Positions 18,475-26,633 are shown, numbered from the stretch's first letter. The stretch is DNA of 52,965 nt from Flavobacterium psychrophilum (GCA_003243255.1 QFQM01000011.1:1-52965), one strand, 5' to 3'. Notes: a model not told the origin generated them from the sequence alone. Numbers and translations: made by a program.

Positions 18475-18482
18475 CAAAATTA
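18475..18482 (-). promoter_or_regulatory. -7 box of gcvP
   Basis: TAATTTTG on the minus strand, 29 bases before ATG 18445, matches TAnnTTTG and overlaps the upstream GTG, ruling that start out. Confidence 0.5.
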
Positions 18483-18580
18483 GTTATTTATATTCAATTT
18501 TTAATGCCTTTTTGCAACCGAATTTTGTGATTTTTTCATTGTAAATCTGTTACTGTTAGGATATTGATTAATTTTGTAAG

Positions 18581-19399
18581 ATGAGTGTTATAAAAAAGCT
18601 TTTCTGGCTCTATGTCTATGGTAGTATGCACGTTGGGGCATCTGTACTCGCACTGATACTGATGACCAACCACATGTTCCATATACCCTTTAGCTGGGCG
18701 GTTGCGGTTTTTGGCTTTTGTGGAACCATGTTCAGCTATAATTTTATGAAGTATGACGGACTTTTTCGCGTAAAAAAAACAGCAGGCAAAAGAGTAAAAT
18801 TTGTGGTATACCTGAGCACGATTGCCCTGGTTGCAGCCGGAGTGAGTTTCTTTTTTCTGGAGAGGATAACGCAGATAGTAGCAGTCATTTTTCTTGTACT
18901 TACTGCCCTTTATACCGTTCCGTTTTTTCCAAATACCAAAAACCTGCGCAACTGGAGTGGGGTGAAAATATATATTGTGGCATTTTGCTGGGCGGGAATA
19001 ACAACCGTTGTACCCATAATTAATGCTCATGCACCAATAAACAGTGATATCTTCCTGAAATTTACCCAAAGGTTTATGCTGGTGATTATGCTTATACTCA
19101 TTTTTGAGATCATCGATCTTAAAGAAGACGATCCGCACCTGAAAACCATACCGCAGCAGATAGGAGTGGGGCGTACTAAAATATTGAACCTGATTTTTTT
19201 AGTGCCGTTCTTCTTTTTGGAATTCCTAAAGATCCATGTTGATTATCGCCAGATAGCGGCAAACCTTATCATGGTTATTACCACAGCACTATTTACTATT
19301 TACGCTACACCTCAACGCCCAAAATACTATACGTTATTTTGGGTGGAGAGCATCCCGATATTCTGGTTGGGACTGGTGATGCTGATAAGTAGCCTTTAA
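18581..19399 (+). CDS. UbiA-like integral membrane protein
   Basis: A 272-residue protein with about eight hydrophobic segments. Two features recall UbiA prenyltransferases: SYNFMKYDG near residue 48, in the place of the first NxxxD motif, and EIIDLKEDDPHLKTIPQQIG near residue 175-195, which resembles the second Asp-rich motif with its downstream K-T-(I/L)-P-x-x-x-G pattern. The first motif lacks the usual second Asp. UbiA enzymes attach isoprenoid chains to aromatic or other acceptors. Here the activity is unproven and the protein may be a divergent or inactive member. It ends in a shared terminator facing a TonB receptor gene. Confidence 0.6.
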   Translation: MSVIKKLFWLYVYGSMHVGASVLALILMTNHMFHIPFSWAVAVFGFCGTMFSYNFMKYDGLFRVKKTAGKRVKFVVYLSTIALVAAGVSFFFLERITQIVAVIFLVLTALYTVPFFPNTKNLRNWSGVKIYIVAFCWAGITTVVPIINAHAPINSDIFLKFTQRFMLVIMLILIFEIIDLKEDDPHLKTIPQQIGVGRTKILNLIFLVPFFFLEFLKIHVDYRQIAANLIMVITTALFTIYATPQRPKYYTLFWVESIPIFWLGLVMLISSL

Positions 19400-19405
19400 A
19401 AACAA

Positions 19406-19427
19406 AAACCCTGCAGCTGCAGGGTTT
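19406..19427. terminator. Bidirectional terminator between UbiA-like and TonB receptor genes
   Basis: A 22-bp perfect palindrome with arm AAACCCTGCAG. The A-rich sequence before it and the T-rich ends suggest it ends both converging transcripts. Confidence 0.75.
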
Positions 19428-19450
19428 CGTAGTATTGTCAAAAAGTTTTT

Positions 19451-22123
19451 TTAGAATGTAAACCTCATGCTTATATTGTAGGTTCTTCCGTTACCAAAAA
19501 AGACATTGTTACCGTCAGCAAGGCCTTTATATATCCTCCCTGTTGACTGATATGTTCCGTCCGCAGGGTCAGAGCTAACATTTGCCGTGGTCTTTATAGC
19601 AGAGGTGCTTTCAGAAATATAAACCTCATCAAGCAGGTTATTAATGTTTGCCCTGAAAGTTAGTGATGTATCCGTAAAATCCATTCTATAGGTTACACCG
19701 GCATCCATAAGGTCGAAAGCCGGCAGTTTTAAATTGTCTTTTTCAACAGCTGTTGCATACAGGCTGCTGTAATTTCTCCAGTCGGCATCAACGCTAAGCC
19801 CTTTGGTAACCTTATAGGCAGCGCCAAATCCCCATGTTGTTTGCGCACCACCGCCTACTTTACCGCCTTTTACATCTTTTACGGTTTCACTTATAATGTT
19901 CCTGTTCTCATCGCGTAGTACAGTATATACATTATCATCATATTTCCAGTCGCCCACAGAGGCAAACCATTTAAGGCTAAGATTTTTTAACGGGCGTGCG
20001 GTCAGTTCGGCCTCAATACCTTTGTGTAGCTGATGTACACCATTATTGGTAGTGTATACAAGCGTGTTCGTATCTTCGTCGGTATCACTTGTTGTGGTAA
20101 CCCTGTCTTTCCAACGTGTCATGTATGCGTCCAGATTAAGATCTACAAGAGAACTTGTGAAACGGTAACCTGCTTCAAAACCTGTTATTTTTTCATTTTT
20201 TGTAAGCGGGTTTACTTCATTGCGGAAATTCAGGTAAATATTATCGTGGTAGGGTTGTCTTGAATAAAAACCTGCATTGGCAAAAATAGTGTGCTGTTCT
20301 GCAAATGTATAGCTTGCTCCGGCTTTAACATTGTATCCAGTGTTATTTATCTTGTCTGATTTTTCATTCTCCTGTGTGTATTGAAAACGATCCCAGCGCA
20401 CATGACTCTGGTTAGATACTGCGCCCTGTAGGAAAGCCGAAAAATCCTCAGATGCATATTCCATCTGTCCAAAAAGTCCGCCATAGCTTATCCTCTCGTC
20501 ATAGTCATAATCTATTTTCTGGAAATCATCCGGTTTTTTGTCAAAAAAGGCACTCCACGGGTTGGCACTATATCGGTCAGTTACTACATAACCGTTTGGT
20601 GATTGTACGTTTCCATCGGCGCCACTATTTGGAACAGCAAAGCCATTCAGTCCTAAGAAATTATTTATGGTTCTGTAATGTGTACCTTTGTAAGTGCGGA
20701 CATCTAATCCTATGTTGTAGGTAAGTTTTTCGTTTATCTTATGGTTAAAATTAGAAACTACACCATACCAGGCATGGTTATTTACAGAGTTACGTATTGC
20801 ATAACCTGATCCTCCGGGTGCAGTAGAGCCTATTCTGTCGGGAACATTAAGAATATTATTCTGTCGGATGCCGTCAAAATCAATCTGTCCGTTTCTCATT
20901 CCTCTCGCGGCCGGATCGGTAGATGCTTTTGTACCCCAGCTTCCTGTACCTCCTCCACGACCATACGATGCATAGGCAACAGTACTAAGGTTCATATTAT
21001 CACTGATATTGAAATCCCAGTTAAGGTTTAGTACCGGCTTATGATAGTAGTTTGTCCTTTCGCTAAGGTAATCACCGTTTAAGAATCCATAATTACTGTT
21101 GTATTTCCTTCCGTAACGTTGATAATTTGCGATAGATTTTGTGTAATTCTGGTCGTGTGCCTGAGGTGCACCAAATACTAGAAAGTTAAAAAGGTGCTTC
21201 TCGTTAAGTTTGTATCCAAATGAAAGGAAATAGTTGTAGCCTTCTCCCTGAGTACCACGGTTGTAACCCTCGCCACTCCATTTTGATAAAAGGAAGCTAA
21301 CCCCAAAACCGTTATCCATAAGCCCGGTGTTGTAGGCTGCAGTATTTTTCATATAGTTATCGTTACCAAACATAGACTGTGCAAACCCGCCTCTTCTCAG
21401 TTCAGTAGCTTTGGTTACAATATTTACAGTACCACCAACAGATGATATGGCAAGTTTAGATGAACCTAAACCACGCTGTACCTGTACATGGTTGGCCACA
21501 TCGGTCATTCCACTCCAGTTACTCCAGTACATATTACCATCTTCCATACCGTTTATAGGTTGTCCGTTAAGCATAAAAGCAGTATTGGTCTGGTCAAAAC
21601 CACGCACATACATTTTAGAATCTCCGTAACCACCTGCCTGGCTTGCTACATAAATGCCCGGTGTGTTTTTCATTACTTCAGGAAACTCCTGGTTACCCGA
21701 TTTTTCAACCAGTTCCCTGCGGCTTATATTGCTTACTGCTACCGGGGTGCGCCTGTCTTCTTCAAGATCTATAACTCCCTTACCCACAATAATAATCCCT
21801 TCAAGGTCTTTTGCATCGTTTTGCATTTTTATTGTACCCATATTCAGGACAGTACCGGGTGTAATAGTAATGTTTAGGGTCTTGATCTCAAATCCTAGAT
21901 GAGAGATTGTAAGCTGTGCGGATGTCGCATTTGTGGAAATAGTAAAATTACCATCTCCATCAGTTGTGGTAATGCTGTCTGTTCCTTTAATCATTACCGT
22001 TGCTCCCGGCAGGGGGAGGTTTTGCTCGTCATGTACCTTCCCGGTAACGGTTTCCTGTGCCATCAGGAAGGCGGAAGACAATAGCAGTAATGCCGTAAAA
22101 AATAATTTTGCAAAGTTTTTCAT
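19451..22123 (-). CDS. TonB-dependent receptor with N-terminal carboxypeptidase-like domain
   Basis: An 890-residue outer-membrane active transporter. A signal peptide (MKNFAKLFFTALLLLSS, cut after MAQ) is followed by a CarboxypepD_reg-like beta domain (about 24-110, VTGKVHDEQNLPLPGATV), a plug domain (VMKNTPGIYV, MYVRGFDQ, GGTVNIVTK) and a long beta-barrel ending NISMRFTF with terminal Phe, as expected for Bam-inserted barrels. ATG 22123 is chosen over an upstream in-frame start because it begins the signal peptide. No SusD partner is next to it. The ligand is unknown. The upstream region holds several TTAAC repeats that may be regulator sites. Confidence 0.92.
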   Translation of the reverse strand: MKNFAKLFFTALLLLSSAFLMAQETVTGKVHDEQNLPLPGATVMIKGTDSITTTDGDGNFTISTNATSAQLTISHLGFEIKTLNITITPGTVLNMGTIKMQNDAKDLEGIIIVGKGVIDLEEDRRTPVAVSNISRRELVEKSGNQEFPEVMKNTPGIYVASQAGGYGDSKMYVRGFDQTNTAFMLNGQPINGMEDGNMYWSNWSGMTDVANHVQVQRGLGSSKLAISSVGGTVNIVTKATELRRGGFAQSMFGNDNYMKNTAAYNTGLMDNGFGVSFLLSKWSGEGYNRGTQGEGYNYFLSFGYKLNEKHLFNFLVFGAPQAHDQNYTKSIANYQRYGRKYNSNYGFLNGDYLSERTNYYHKPVLNLNWDFNISDNMNLSTVAYASYGRGGGTGSWGTKASTDPAARGMRNGQIDFDGIRQNNILNVPDRIGSTAPGGSGYAIRNSVNNHAWYGVVSNFNHKINEKLTYNIGLDVRTYKGTHYRTINNFLGLNGFAVPNSGADGNVQSPNGYVVTDRYSANPWSAFFDKKPDDFQKIDYDYDERISYGGLFGQMEYASEDFSAFLQGAVSNQSHVRWDRFQYTQENEKSDKINNTGYNVKAGASYTFAEQHTIFANAGFYSRQPYHDNIYLNFRNEVNPLTKNEKITGFEAGYRFTSSLVDLNLDAYMTRWKDRVTTTSDTDEDTNTLVYTTNNGVHQLHKGIEAELTARPLKNLSLKWFASVGDWKYDDNVYTVLRDENRNIISETVKDVKGGKVGGGAQTTWGFGAAYKVTKGLSVDADWRNYSSLYATAVEKDNLKLPAFDLMDAGVTYRMDFTDTSLTFRANINNLLDEVYISESTSAIKTTANVSSDPADGTYQSTGRIYKGLADGNNVFFGNGRTYNISMRFTF

Positions 22124-22177
22124 TCTGTGCTTTTTAGAGTTTAGATTTCCTAAAAATTGTTTTTTACTGAAAAACAT

Positions 22178-22298
22178 AGGTTAACTGATTGTTAAATAGG
22201 ATATTGATGTGGGTTTGTTTATCCTTAAGAAACTATTAGTTAACAGCTTAACAAAATATTAAGAACATGGTTGATTTTTGGGTTAAGGTTATTTAACC
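22178..22298 (-). promoter_or_regulatory. TTAAC-type repeats upstream of the TonB receptor
   Basis: Three clusters are seen: GTTAAC then GTTAA (22182-22197), two 8-base direct repeats TTAACAGC/TTAACAAA (22240-22255), and a GGTTAA-N6-TTAACC dyad (22281-22298). They lie 55-175 bases before the start codon. Regulator binding is only inferred. Confidence 0.3.
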
Positions 22299-22343
22299 TA
22301 TCTATAATATATTATGCTTGACTAATAAATTACAGGCAAAAGA

Positions 22344-23246
22344 TCAGGTGAGTTTACTCAATGCCTTTTCCAAATCACCATAGATAAATTTGAATCCGTT
22401 TTCCTGTAATCGTTTCGGGATCAAGTTTCGGCTTTTCAGTACAAGTTCAGTTTCTGTACCAATAAGCTTTGCGCCAATTTTTATCAATAACCTGCCAATC
22501 GGAATACCGAACGGTATATTTTTTACTTCGCGAAGCATTTTCATAAAATCCCTGTTGCGGACCGGATGAGGTGAAACCACATTTACAACACCCTCCATTT
22601 CTTTGTCAATAATGTAGGTGGCACGGGCAAAATCTTTTTCGTGTATCCAGCTTACAAACTGCCTTCCGTTGCCCTGTTTTCCTCCAAAGCCCAGATATGC
22701 CAGTCTTTTCAGGGGTATATATGCTCCTCCTTTTTTACCAAGTACTATTGAGGTTCGCAATGCTGTTTTTTTGGTTTGTGGAGTTTCAGCCTGAAAGAAT
22801 GCCTTTTCCCACATGCGTGCAACATTCATGGAAAAGTCGAAACCAATTTCGCCTTTAACCTCATCCATCTGTTTGTTTTCACTATGCCTGTAAATAGTAG
22901 CAGTAGAACTATTAAGCCAGTGTTTGGGTGGGTGAGTGCACTGCAAAACTGCTCTATTAAGGATAGAGGTACTGTCTATCCTTGAAGCCATGATCTCACT
23001 TTTGTTCTTTGGTGTATACCGGCAGTCTACTGATTTGCCGGCAAGGTTAATAAGTACATCGGCAGTTTCGAGTTCGCGCTCCCAGCCCGTCATGGTTTTT
23101 GCATCCCAATGAATATACCGAACGGTATTTTTTATTCCTGATTTTCCACGGGTGAGTACTACAATTTCCTCTGCTTTATTTCTGAAATGTTCAATTAGTA
23201 CCTGACCCAGAAATCCTGTACCCGCGGCTATAATTAGTTTTTTCAT
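22344..23246 (-). CDS. TIGR01777 family NAD(P)-dependent epimerase-like protein
   Basis: A 300-residue extended-SDR protein. The dinucleotide motif appears as AAGTGFLGQ at residues 7-15 (Ala-Ala replacing the usual Gly-Gly start), and TADVLINLAGKSVDCRYTPKNKSEI is the family's recognisable block (landmarks NLAGKSV and RYTP). LNSSTATIYRH, SIVLGKKGGAY and the C-terminal KSRNLIPKRL region follow. The biochemical role of TIGR01777 proteins is not established. It is the last gene of a minus-strand operon; its ATG overlaps the stop of the preceding membrane protein gene in an ATGA, so translation is probably coupled. Confidence 0.88.
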   Translation of the reverse strand: MKKLIIAAGTGFLGQVLIEHFRNKAEEIVVLTRGKSGIKNTVRYIHWDAKTMTGWERELETADVLINLAGKSVDCRYTPKNKSEIMASRIDSTSILNRAVLQCTHPPKHWLNSSTATIYRHSENKQMDEVKGEIGFDFSMNVARMWEKAFFQAETPQTKKTALRTSIVLGKKGGAYIPLKRLAYLGFGGKQGNGRQFVSWIHEKDFARATYIIDKEMEGVVNVVSPHPVRNRDFMKMLREVKNIPFGIPIGRLLIKIGAKLIGTETELVLKSRNLIPKRLQENGFKFIYGDLEKALSKLT

Positions 23247-23590
23247 TTTCTACTGTTTTTATAGATGTAATTGGTGAGGTAAAGGAAATAGAAGGCTGTG
23301 AATCCCGGAAAAAGAAAATAGGATAGTATTCCAGGTAAATCAAATAAATCATATTTGAGACAGCGTGTTAAAGCTATCAGTATAAAATCGATACCTACAA
23401 ATAACCAATAGCGACTGAGCAGTTGTTTTTCCTTTTTATTTAGGGTTGCCCGATAAAAAGTTATAGTTAATGCCAGTACAATCTGAATTGTACCAAGTAA
23501 TATCATTAAAAGCATTCCTACAGTTGGAACCATGAAAAGAAAAACGTTACAAAAAACAGCCCATGTGTTTATGTTGTGCATTGCTTTCAT
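23243..23590 (-). CDS. Small integral membrane protein (unknown)
   Basis: A 115-residue hydrophobic protein with about four membrane segments (from about residues 10-40, 58-75 and 85-105) and a basic C-terminus ending YKNSRK. I do not recognise a named family. ATG 23590 is chosen because it overlaps the upstream methyltransferase stop as ATGA; a start nine bases earlier is also in frame. Its own stop overlaps the TIGR01777 gene by four bases. This double coupling indicates a functional link to both neighbours, possibly as a membrane anchor or partner, but this is inference. Confidence 0.72.
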   Translation of the reverse strand: MKAMHNINTWAVFCNVFLFMVPTVGMLLMILLGTIQIVLALTITFYRATLNKKEKQLLSRYWLFVGIDFILIALTRCLKYDLFDLPGILSYFLFPGFTAFYFLYLTNYIYKNSRK

Positions 23591-24462
23591 TTTGTACACG
23601 TTATTATGTAATAGCCAAAATTATTCATCTGCACTCCTGATAACAAGGCAAACAGAGAACCTTTAAGGTTATTGATGGTTTGTGCTTTCAGTTTTTCATG
23701 GTTCAGTATTTTACGTAACACAAATCCGCTGATGGCAAAAGGTACATGCAGTACAGATGGTGCAACCCTGAAAGAAATATCTTCAATAACTATATTGCTG
23801 AAACCGATCTCTTTAAGGCTTTTTTTGACAGAAGGAATATTACCCAGTTTTTCAAGACTCCATCCATTGCAAAGGTTTTTATAGCAATAGCTGCCGCCTG
23901 GACACAGGTCTTTGATTTCTTTTTTAAGAAAAGCATCGGCTACCACAAGTTTGGCTCCGGGTTTTAATATACGATAGGCTTCCGTAAAAGAATCATTACT
24001 ATGTCCGCTATGGCAAAAGCTTTCTATTGCGATGGCACCATCAAGCGAGTTGCTCTCAAAAGAAGTGTGGTTGTAATCTTCAATCCTAATGCTGCCATTA
24101 AGTCCGGTAAGCATTTTGTTCCCTTCGGTAGCCTGAAATTCAGACAATGTTATCCCATGAATGCTCAGGTTTTGAAAATGCCTTAATCCATAGCGCATTG
24201 TTCCGCCCATGCCACACCCAAGGTCTGCAAATGTTTGATTGTTATGGGTAGTAAGCCTACTAAATATCTGACGGTTCATTTCATTAAGCATGCTGTCCCT
24301 TCTGAAAGGATTACTTCGTGTTGGACTGTAATAGCCAAAGTGCATATTGTAATCACGGCTCCAGAATTCATAATCTTCTGTTGCTTCATTATAGAGTTCA
24401 GCAGTTTTAAGGTTGTTGTCTTCATGAATAAGACCGGTGTGTTGGTGTTGTAGCGTAGTCAT
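23587..24462 (-). CDS. SAM-dependent methyltransferase (lipid/small-molecule type)
   Basis: A 291-residue class I methyltransferase. Motif I is FADLGCGMGGTMRYG (about 79-93) and GITLSEFQ follows, the pattern seen in sterol, tocopherol and cyclopropane-synthase-like enzymes. The FWSRDYNMHFGYY segment before motif I (about 33-45) also resembles those families. Motif II/III regions are IAIESFCHSGH and LKPGAKLVVADAF. It is therefore likely to act on a small or lipid-like acceptor, but no substrate can be named. It sits mid-operon, overlapping the next gene by four bases, with 11 bases to the upstream membrane gene. Confidence 0.83.
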   Translation of the reverse strand: MTTLQHQHTGLIHEDNNLKTAELYNEATEDYEFWSRDYNMHFGYYSPTRSNPFRRDSMLNEMNRQIFSRLTTHNNQTFADLGCGMGGTMRYGLRHFQNLSIHGITLSEFQATEGNKMLTGLNGSIRIEDYNHTSFESNSLDGAIAIESFCHSGHSNDSFTEAYRILKPGAKLVVADAFLKKEIKDLCPGGSYCYKNLCNGWSLEKLGNIPSVKKSLKEIGFSNIVIEDISFRVAPSVLHVPFAISGFVLRKILNHEKLKAQTINNLKGSLFALLSGVQMNNFGYYIITCTK

Positions 24463-24473
24463 GATTGATTGGT

Positions 24474-24905
24474 TTATAGTAATTTAAGGTTGTGAAGCAG
24501 GAGAAGGGTATAAACAACTGCAAACAATACAAACAGGGTATTCATAAAATAGCTGCCAATTTTAAAATGCAGCCTTTGCGGAATCTGGTACATAGGGTAA
24601 TAGGCAATTTGCGTAGCCACTTTACCAACCCAATACGCAGCAATTAGTCCGGTAATGGCAATAGCCAGATGGGTTTGGTTCTTCAAATCATCGGTTAACA
24701 GTATAGCAATTAATCCAAAGCTGAAGTTCAATCCCTGAATGTACCTGCCATAAGTTTTTGCGATTTCCTGATTGAGGGGTTTGAGTTGCTTTACATCATT
24801 ATACCAGTCAAATACCTGATGCCTGATGTATGGATAAATAAGTGCTGTAAAGATCTGGCCGCATCCGCCCAGGATGATTAGCCAGTTAGGAATTGTTAAG
24901 TCCAT
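24474..24905 (-). CDS. Integral membrane protein (unknown)
   Basis: A 143-residue protein starting MDLTIPNWL with four hydrophobic segments separated by short polar loops. One loop is Tyr/Lys-rich (YNDVKQLKPLNQEIAKTYGRY) and the last loop contains IPQRLHFK. No named family is recognised. ATG 24905 is preferred to an in-frame start 24 bases upstream, which would extend the overlap; even so the gene overlaps the preceding membrane gene by 20 bases. Position three of a five-gene operon behind a GbsR-type regulator suggests it works with the methyltransferase and epimerase-like proteins. Confidence 0.7.
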   Translation of the reverse strand: MDLTIPNWLIILGGCGQIFTALIYPYIRHQVFDWYNDVKQLKPLNQEIAKTYGRYIQGLNFSFGLIAILLTDDLKNQTHLAIAITGLIAAYWVGKVATQIAYYPMYQIPQRLHFKIGSYFMNTLFVLFAVVYTLLLLHNLKLL

Positions 24906-25224
24906 GATTTTCGTTTTTAGTTTCAACAAATAATATAGCAGTCAGGTATATCGCCAGTAGTGGAGGCAATGCCCATATCCACTGCCACGATGTGTTTATC
25001 CATAGTACAAAAAAGAGAATCGTTACGATAAAGTAAATTGAAAGAGATACATCCTTAAAATCTTTTTGAATGAACAGGCATATTGCCTGTATTATCTGAA
25101 AAAAGCCTGTAAATATTGGTACTATAGCAGCAAAGAACCATAAAGGGTTATAAATGAATCCTAGTAACCCCAAAGCTATTGGTGTTCCTACAAAGAAATA
25201 ATTAAGGTGTAAAATACTTTTCAT
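24886..25224 (-). CDS. Small integral membrane protein (unknown), first gene of operon
   Basis: A 112-residue protein made of four hydrophobic segments with a polar, Asn-rich C-terminus (ETKNENHGLNNS). Aromatic residues cluster in NTSWQWIWALPP. No family is recognised. Its ATG lies 17 bases below a dyad (AACTTTCA-N8-TGAAACAT) that matches the operator in front of the GbsR regulator gene, so it should head a regulated operon running to the TIGR01777 gene at 22344. The terminator of the regulator gene lies between that gene and this one, which implies a separate promoter here. Confidence 0.7.
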   Translation of the reverse strand: MKSILHLNYFFVGTPIALGLLGFIYNPLWFFAAIVPIFTGFFQIIQAICLFIQKDFKDVSLSIYFIVTILFFVLWINTSWQWIWALPPLLAIYLTAILFVETKNENHGLNNS

Positions 25225-25240
25225 TATATTGATAATTTTA

Positions 25241-25264
25241 AACTTTCAGAAAAAAATGAAACAT
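25241..25264. promoter_or_regulatory. Putative GbsR operator 2 (before the five-gene operon)
   Basis: AACTTTCA-N8-TGAAACAT shares the core TTTCA-N8-TGAAA, spacing and left arm with the site at 25814-25837. It lies 17 bases upstream of the first operon gene. Confidence 0.6.
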
Positions 25265-25270
25265 TTTTTG

Positions 25271-25295
25271 ATAAAAAAAGCTAACGCATTAGCTT
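25271..25295 (-). terminator. Terminator overlapping the regulator's stop codon
   Basis: Stem AAGCTAA / TTAGCTT with loop CGCA spans the stop codon (25281-25283) and is followed on the minus strand by a T7 tract. It separates the regulator transcript from the operon. Confidence 0.7.
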
Positions 25296-25787
25296 CATGA
25301 CAAGTCCGGCCAGCCAGTTGTCTTTATATTCGGTTGCTTTTTCGAGCATATTATCTGCTTTTAGCACAAAATCATACAGTTTTTCTGTCTGATCCGTAAA
25401 ATGTTTTGCCTCGGCAGATTTATCATCTTTTACTCCGGTAGAAACTTCTTTCAATACCTTAAGGGCCGGTTTGATTTCTCTCTTGCTGCGTTCCTGCGCA
25501 ATTTTTACAGCCAGTTCATCAAGGTCTTTTTCGGCAGTAAAGAACTCACGTCGTTCTCCCTGTTTGAATTCTTTATACACAATGCCCCAATCCATAAGGG
25601 CACGCAGATTCATGCTGGCATTACCACGTGATATTTGCAGTTCCTCCATAATGTCTTCCATAGAAAGCGGTTCGGGAGCGATCATAAGCAGGGCATGTAT
25701 CTGTGCCATGGTCTTATTGATTCCCCACTGAGAGCCTAATGCTCCCCAGGTTTGTACGAACTTATTTTTTGCTTCTTTGAATTCCAT
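25281..25787 (-). CDS. GbsR/MarR family transcriptional regulator
   Basis: A 168-residue DNA-binding protein. The N-terminal half has a winged helix-turn-helix (INKTMAQIHALLMIAPEPLSMEDIMEELQISRGNASMNLRALMDWG; landmarks are EPLSMEDI, ISRGNASM and LRAL), as in GbsR-type regulators. The C-terminal half is helical and charged, a likely dimer region. GbsR proteins usually repress until they sense a small ligand. A perfect 10-4-10 dyad lies 27 bases before its ATG, covering both its own promoter and the divergent lipoprotein promoter, so autoregulation is likely. A second copy of the site precedes the downstream operon. Confidence 0.87.
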   Translation of the reverse strand: MEFKEAKNKFVQTWGALGSQWGINKTMAQIHALLMIAPEPLSMEDIMEELQISRGNASMNLRALMDWGIVYKEFKQGERREFFTAEKDLDELAVKIAQERSKREIKPALKVLKEVSTGVKDDKSAEAKHFTDQTEKLYDFVLKADNMLEKATEYKDNWLAGLVMKLMR

Positions 25788-25813
25788 ACATCAAATGTAT
25801 AACTTTATTTTTA

Positions 25814-25837
25814 AACTTTCAAAAATATTTGAAAGTT
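25814..25837. promoter_or_regulatory. Putative GbsR operator 1 (divergent promoter region)
   Basis: A perfect inverted repeat, AACTTTCAAA-N4-TTTGAAAGTT. On the minus strand it contains a TATTTTTG -7 box (25827-25820) with TTTC 19 bases before it. On the plus strand its right arm supplies the -33 TTTG of the lipoprotein promoter. Confidence 0.72.
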
Positions 25838-25861
25838 ATTTTATCAGAAATTTTATATTTG
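25828..25861 (+). promoter_or_regulatory. Promoter of the lipoprotein gene at 25877
   Basis: -33 TTTG (25828-25831), a 22-base spacer and -7 TATATTTG (25854-25861) match the Bacteroidota consensus. The box lies upstream of ATG 25877 and downstream of the longer frame's TTG, so it fixes the start. Confidence 0.68.
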
Positions 25862-25876
25862 ATAAAAATACAGGCA

Positions 25877-26515
25877 ATGAGGTTATTGAGTAGCTTATTT
25901 TTATTGATGATATGTCTTGGATGCAAAAAGGAAAATCATCCCAAGATTGAGATTTATTTATTGAAGAATCGCCAAATATGTGTTGATTGTTTGCCTTATA
26001 TTGAATCAGGGGAATATTATAATGCTGAAGTTGATGTTGCAGGGTTGCTTAAAAGAGCAGGCTATGACACAATTTTAAAACAAGTAGTATATGCAGGCGA
26101 GTTTAAAGTTAAAGCTTCAGATTTAGAAAAAACTCCATTAATTAGTGATGAAGAAATAACTTATCTGAATTTAAAGTCGAAGGAAGATAAGATTGTCATT
26201 AGTCCTTTGGCAGCAAAGCGTATTTACAAAATGTATCCTGAAAATAGTTATGGTAATCAATTTGCAATAACTATTGATGGTAAACCTGTTTTTACAGGAT
26301 ATTTTTGGTCATACATGTCACGGTATTGGTGTGACTGGTATCAGATTTGTGTGCCTCATCCAGATGATAATATTCGAAATGATGGAAAGAATAAGGAACT
26401 TTCGATTTATTTGGGTATTAGAGATGGAAGAAGGCATGATATCAAACTGGATAGTTTATCATACCCCGAAGAACTCATCAAAGCCTTCCGTTTTTCAAAT
26501 CGTCTAATCGAATAA
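25877..26515 (+). CDS. Predicted lipoprotein of unknown function
   Basis: A 212-residue protein with a type II signal peptide; the lipobox LGC puts the lipidated Cys at about residue 16, followed by KKENHP. Several Cys and aromatic residues stand out (ICVDCLP; SRYWCDWYQICVPHPDD), so disulphides or metal binding are possible. I recognise no domain. The frame is open from 25829, but the promoter box at 25854-25861 and the lipobox position fix ATG 25877. It diverges from the GbsR regulator gene and its -33 box lies inside the regulator's probable operator, so it may belong to the same regulon. Confidence 0.7.
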   Translation: MRLLSSLFLLMICLGCKKENHPKIEIYLLKNRQICVDCLPYIESGEYYNAEVDVAGLLKRAGYDTILKQVVYAGEFKVKASDLEKTPLISDEEITYLNLKSKEDKIVISPLAAKRIYKMYPENSYGNQFAITIDGKPVFTGYFWSYMSRYWCDWYQICVPHPDDNIRNDGKNKELSIYLGIRDGRRHDIKLDSLSYPEELIKAFRFSNRLIE

Positions 26516-26534
26516 ATTGCGCAGTAGATTCCCC

Positions 26535-26550
26535 ATAGGTAAAAACCTAT
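26535..26550. promoter_or_regulatory. Inverted repeat upstream of PEGA-like gene
   Basis: ATAGGT-AAAA-ACCTAT, a perfect 6-4-6 dyad 84 bases before the start of the gene at 26634. A related AGGTAAAAAC...CCTATACC element precedes the next gene (27421-27438). Confidence 0.4.
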
Positions 26551-26633
26551 CCCTTTTCAGTTGAATACAGAAGCAATTCAAAAAGGGTAATAGTGAATTT
26601 TGAGGTATCATAAATAACCTTAAAATAACTATT

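Noticed and set aside
18536..19138. Long minus-strand frame opposite the UbiA-like gene
   Set aside because: Its composition (many His, Tyr, Cys, Lys runs) is typical of an antisense shadow, and the plus-strand frame has clear membrane-protein structure.
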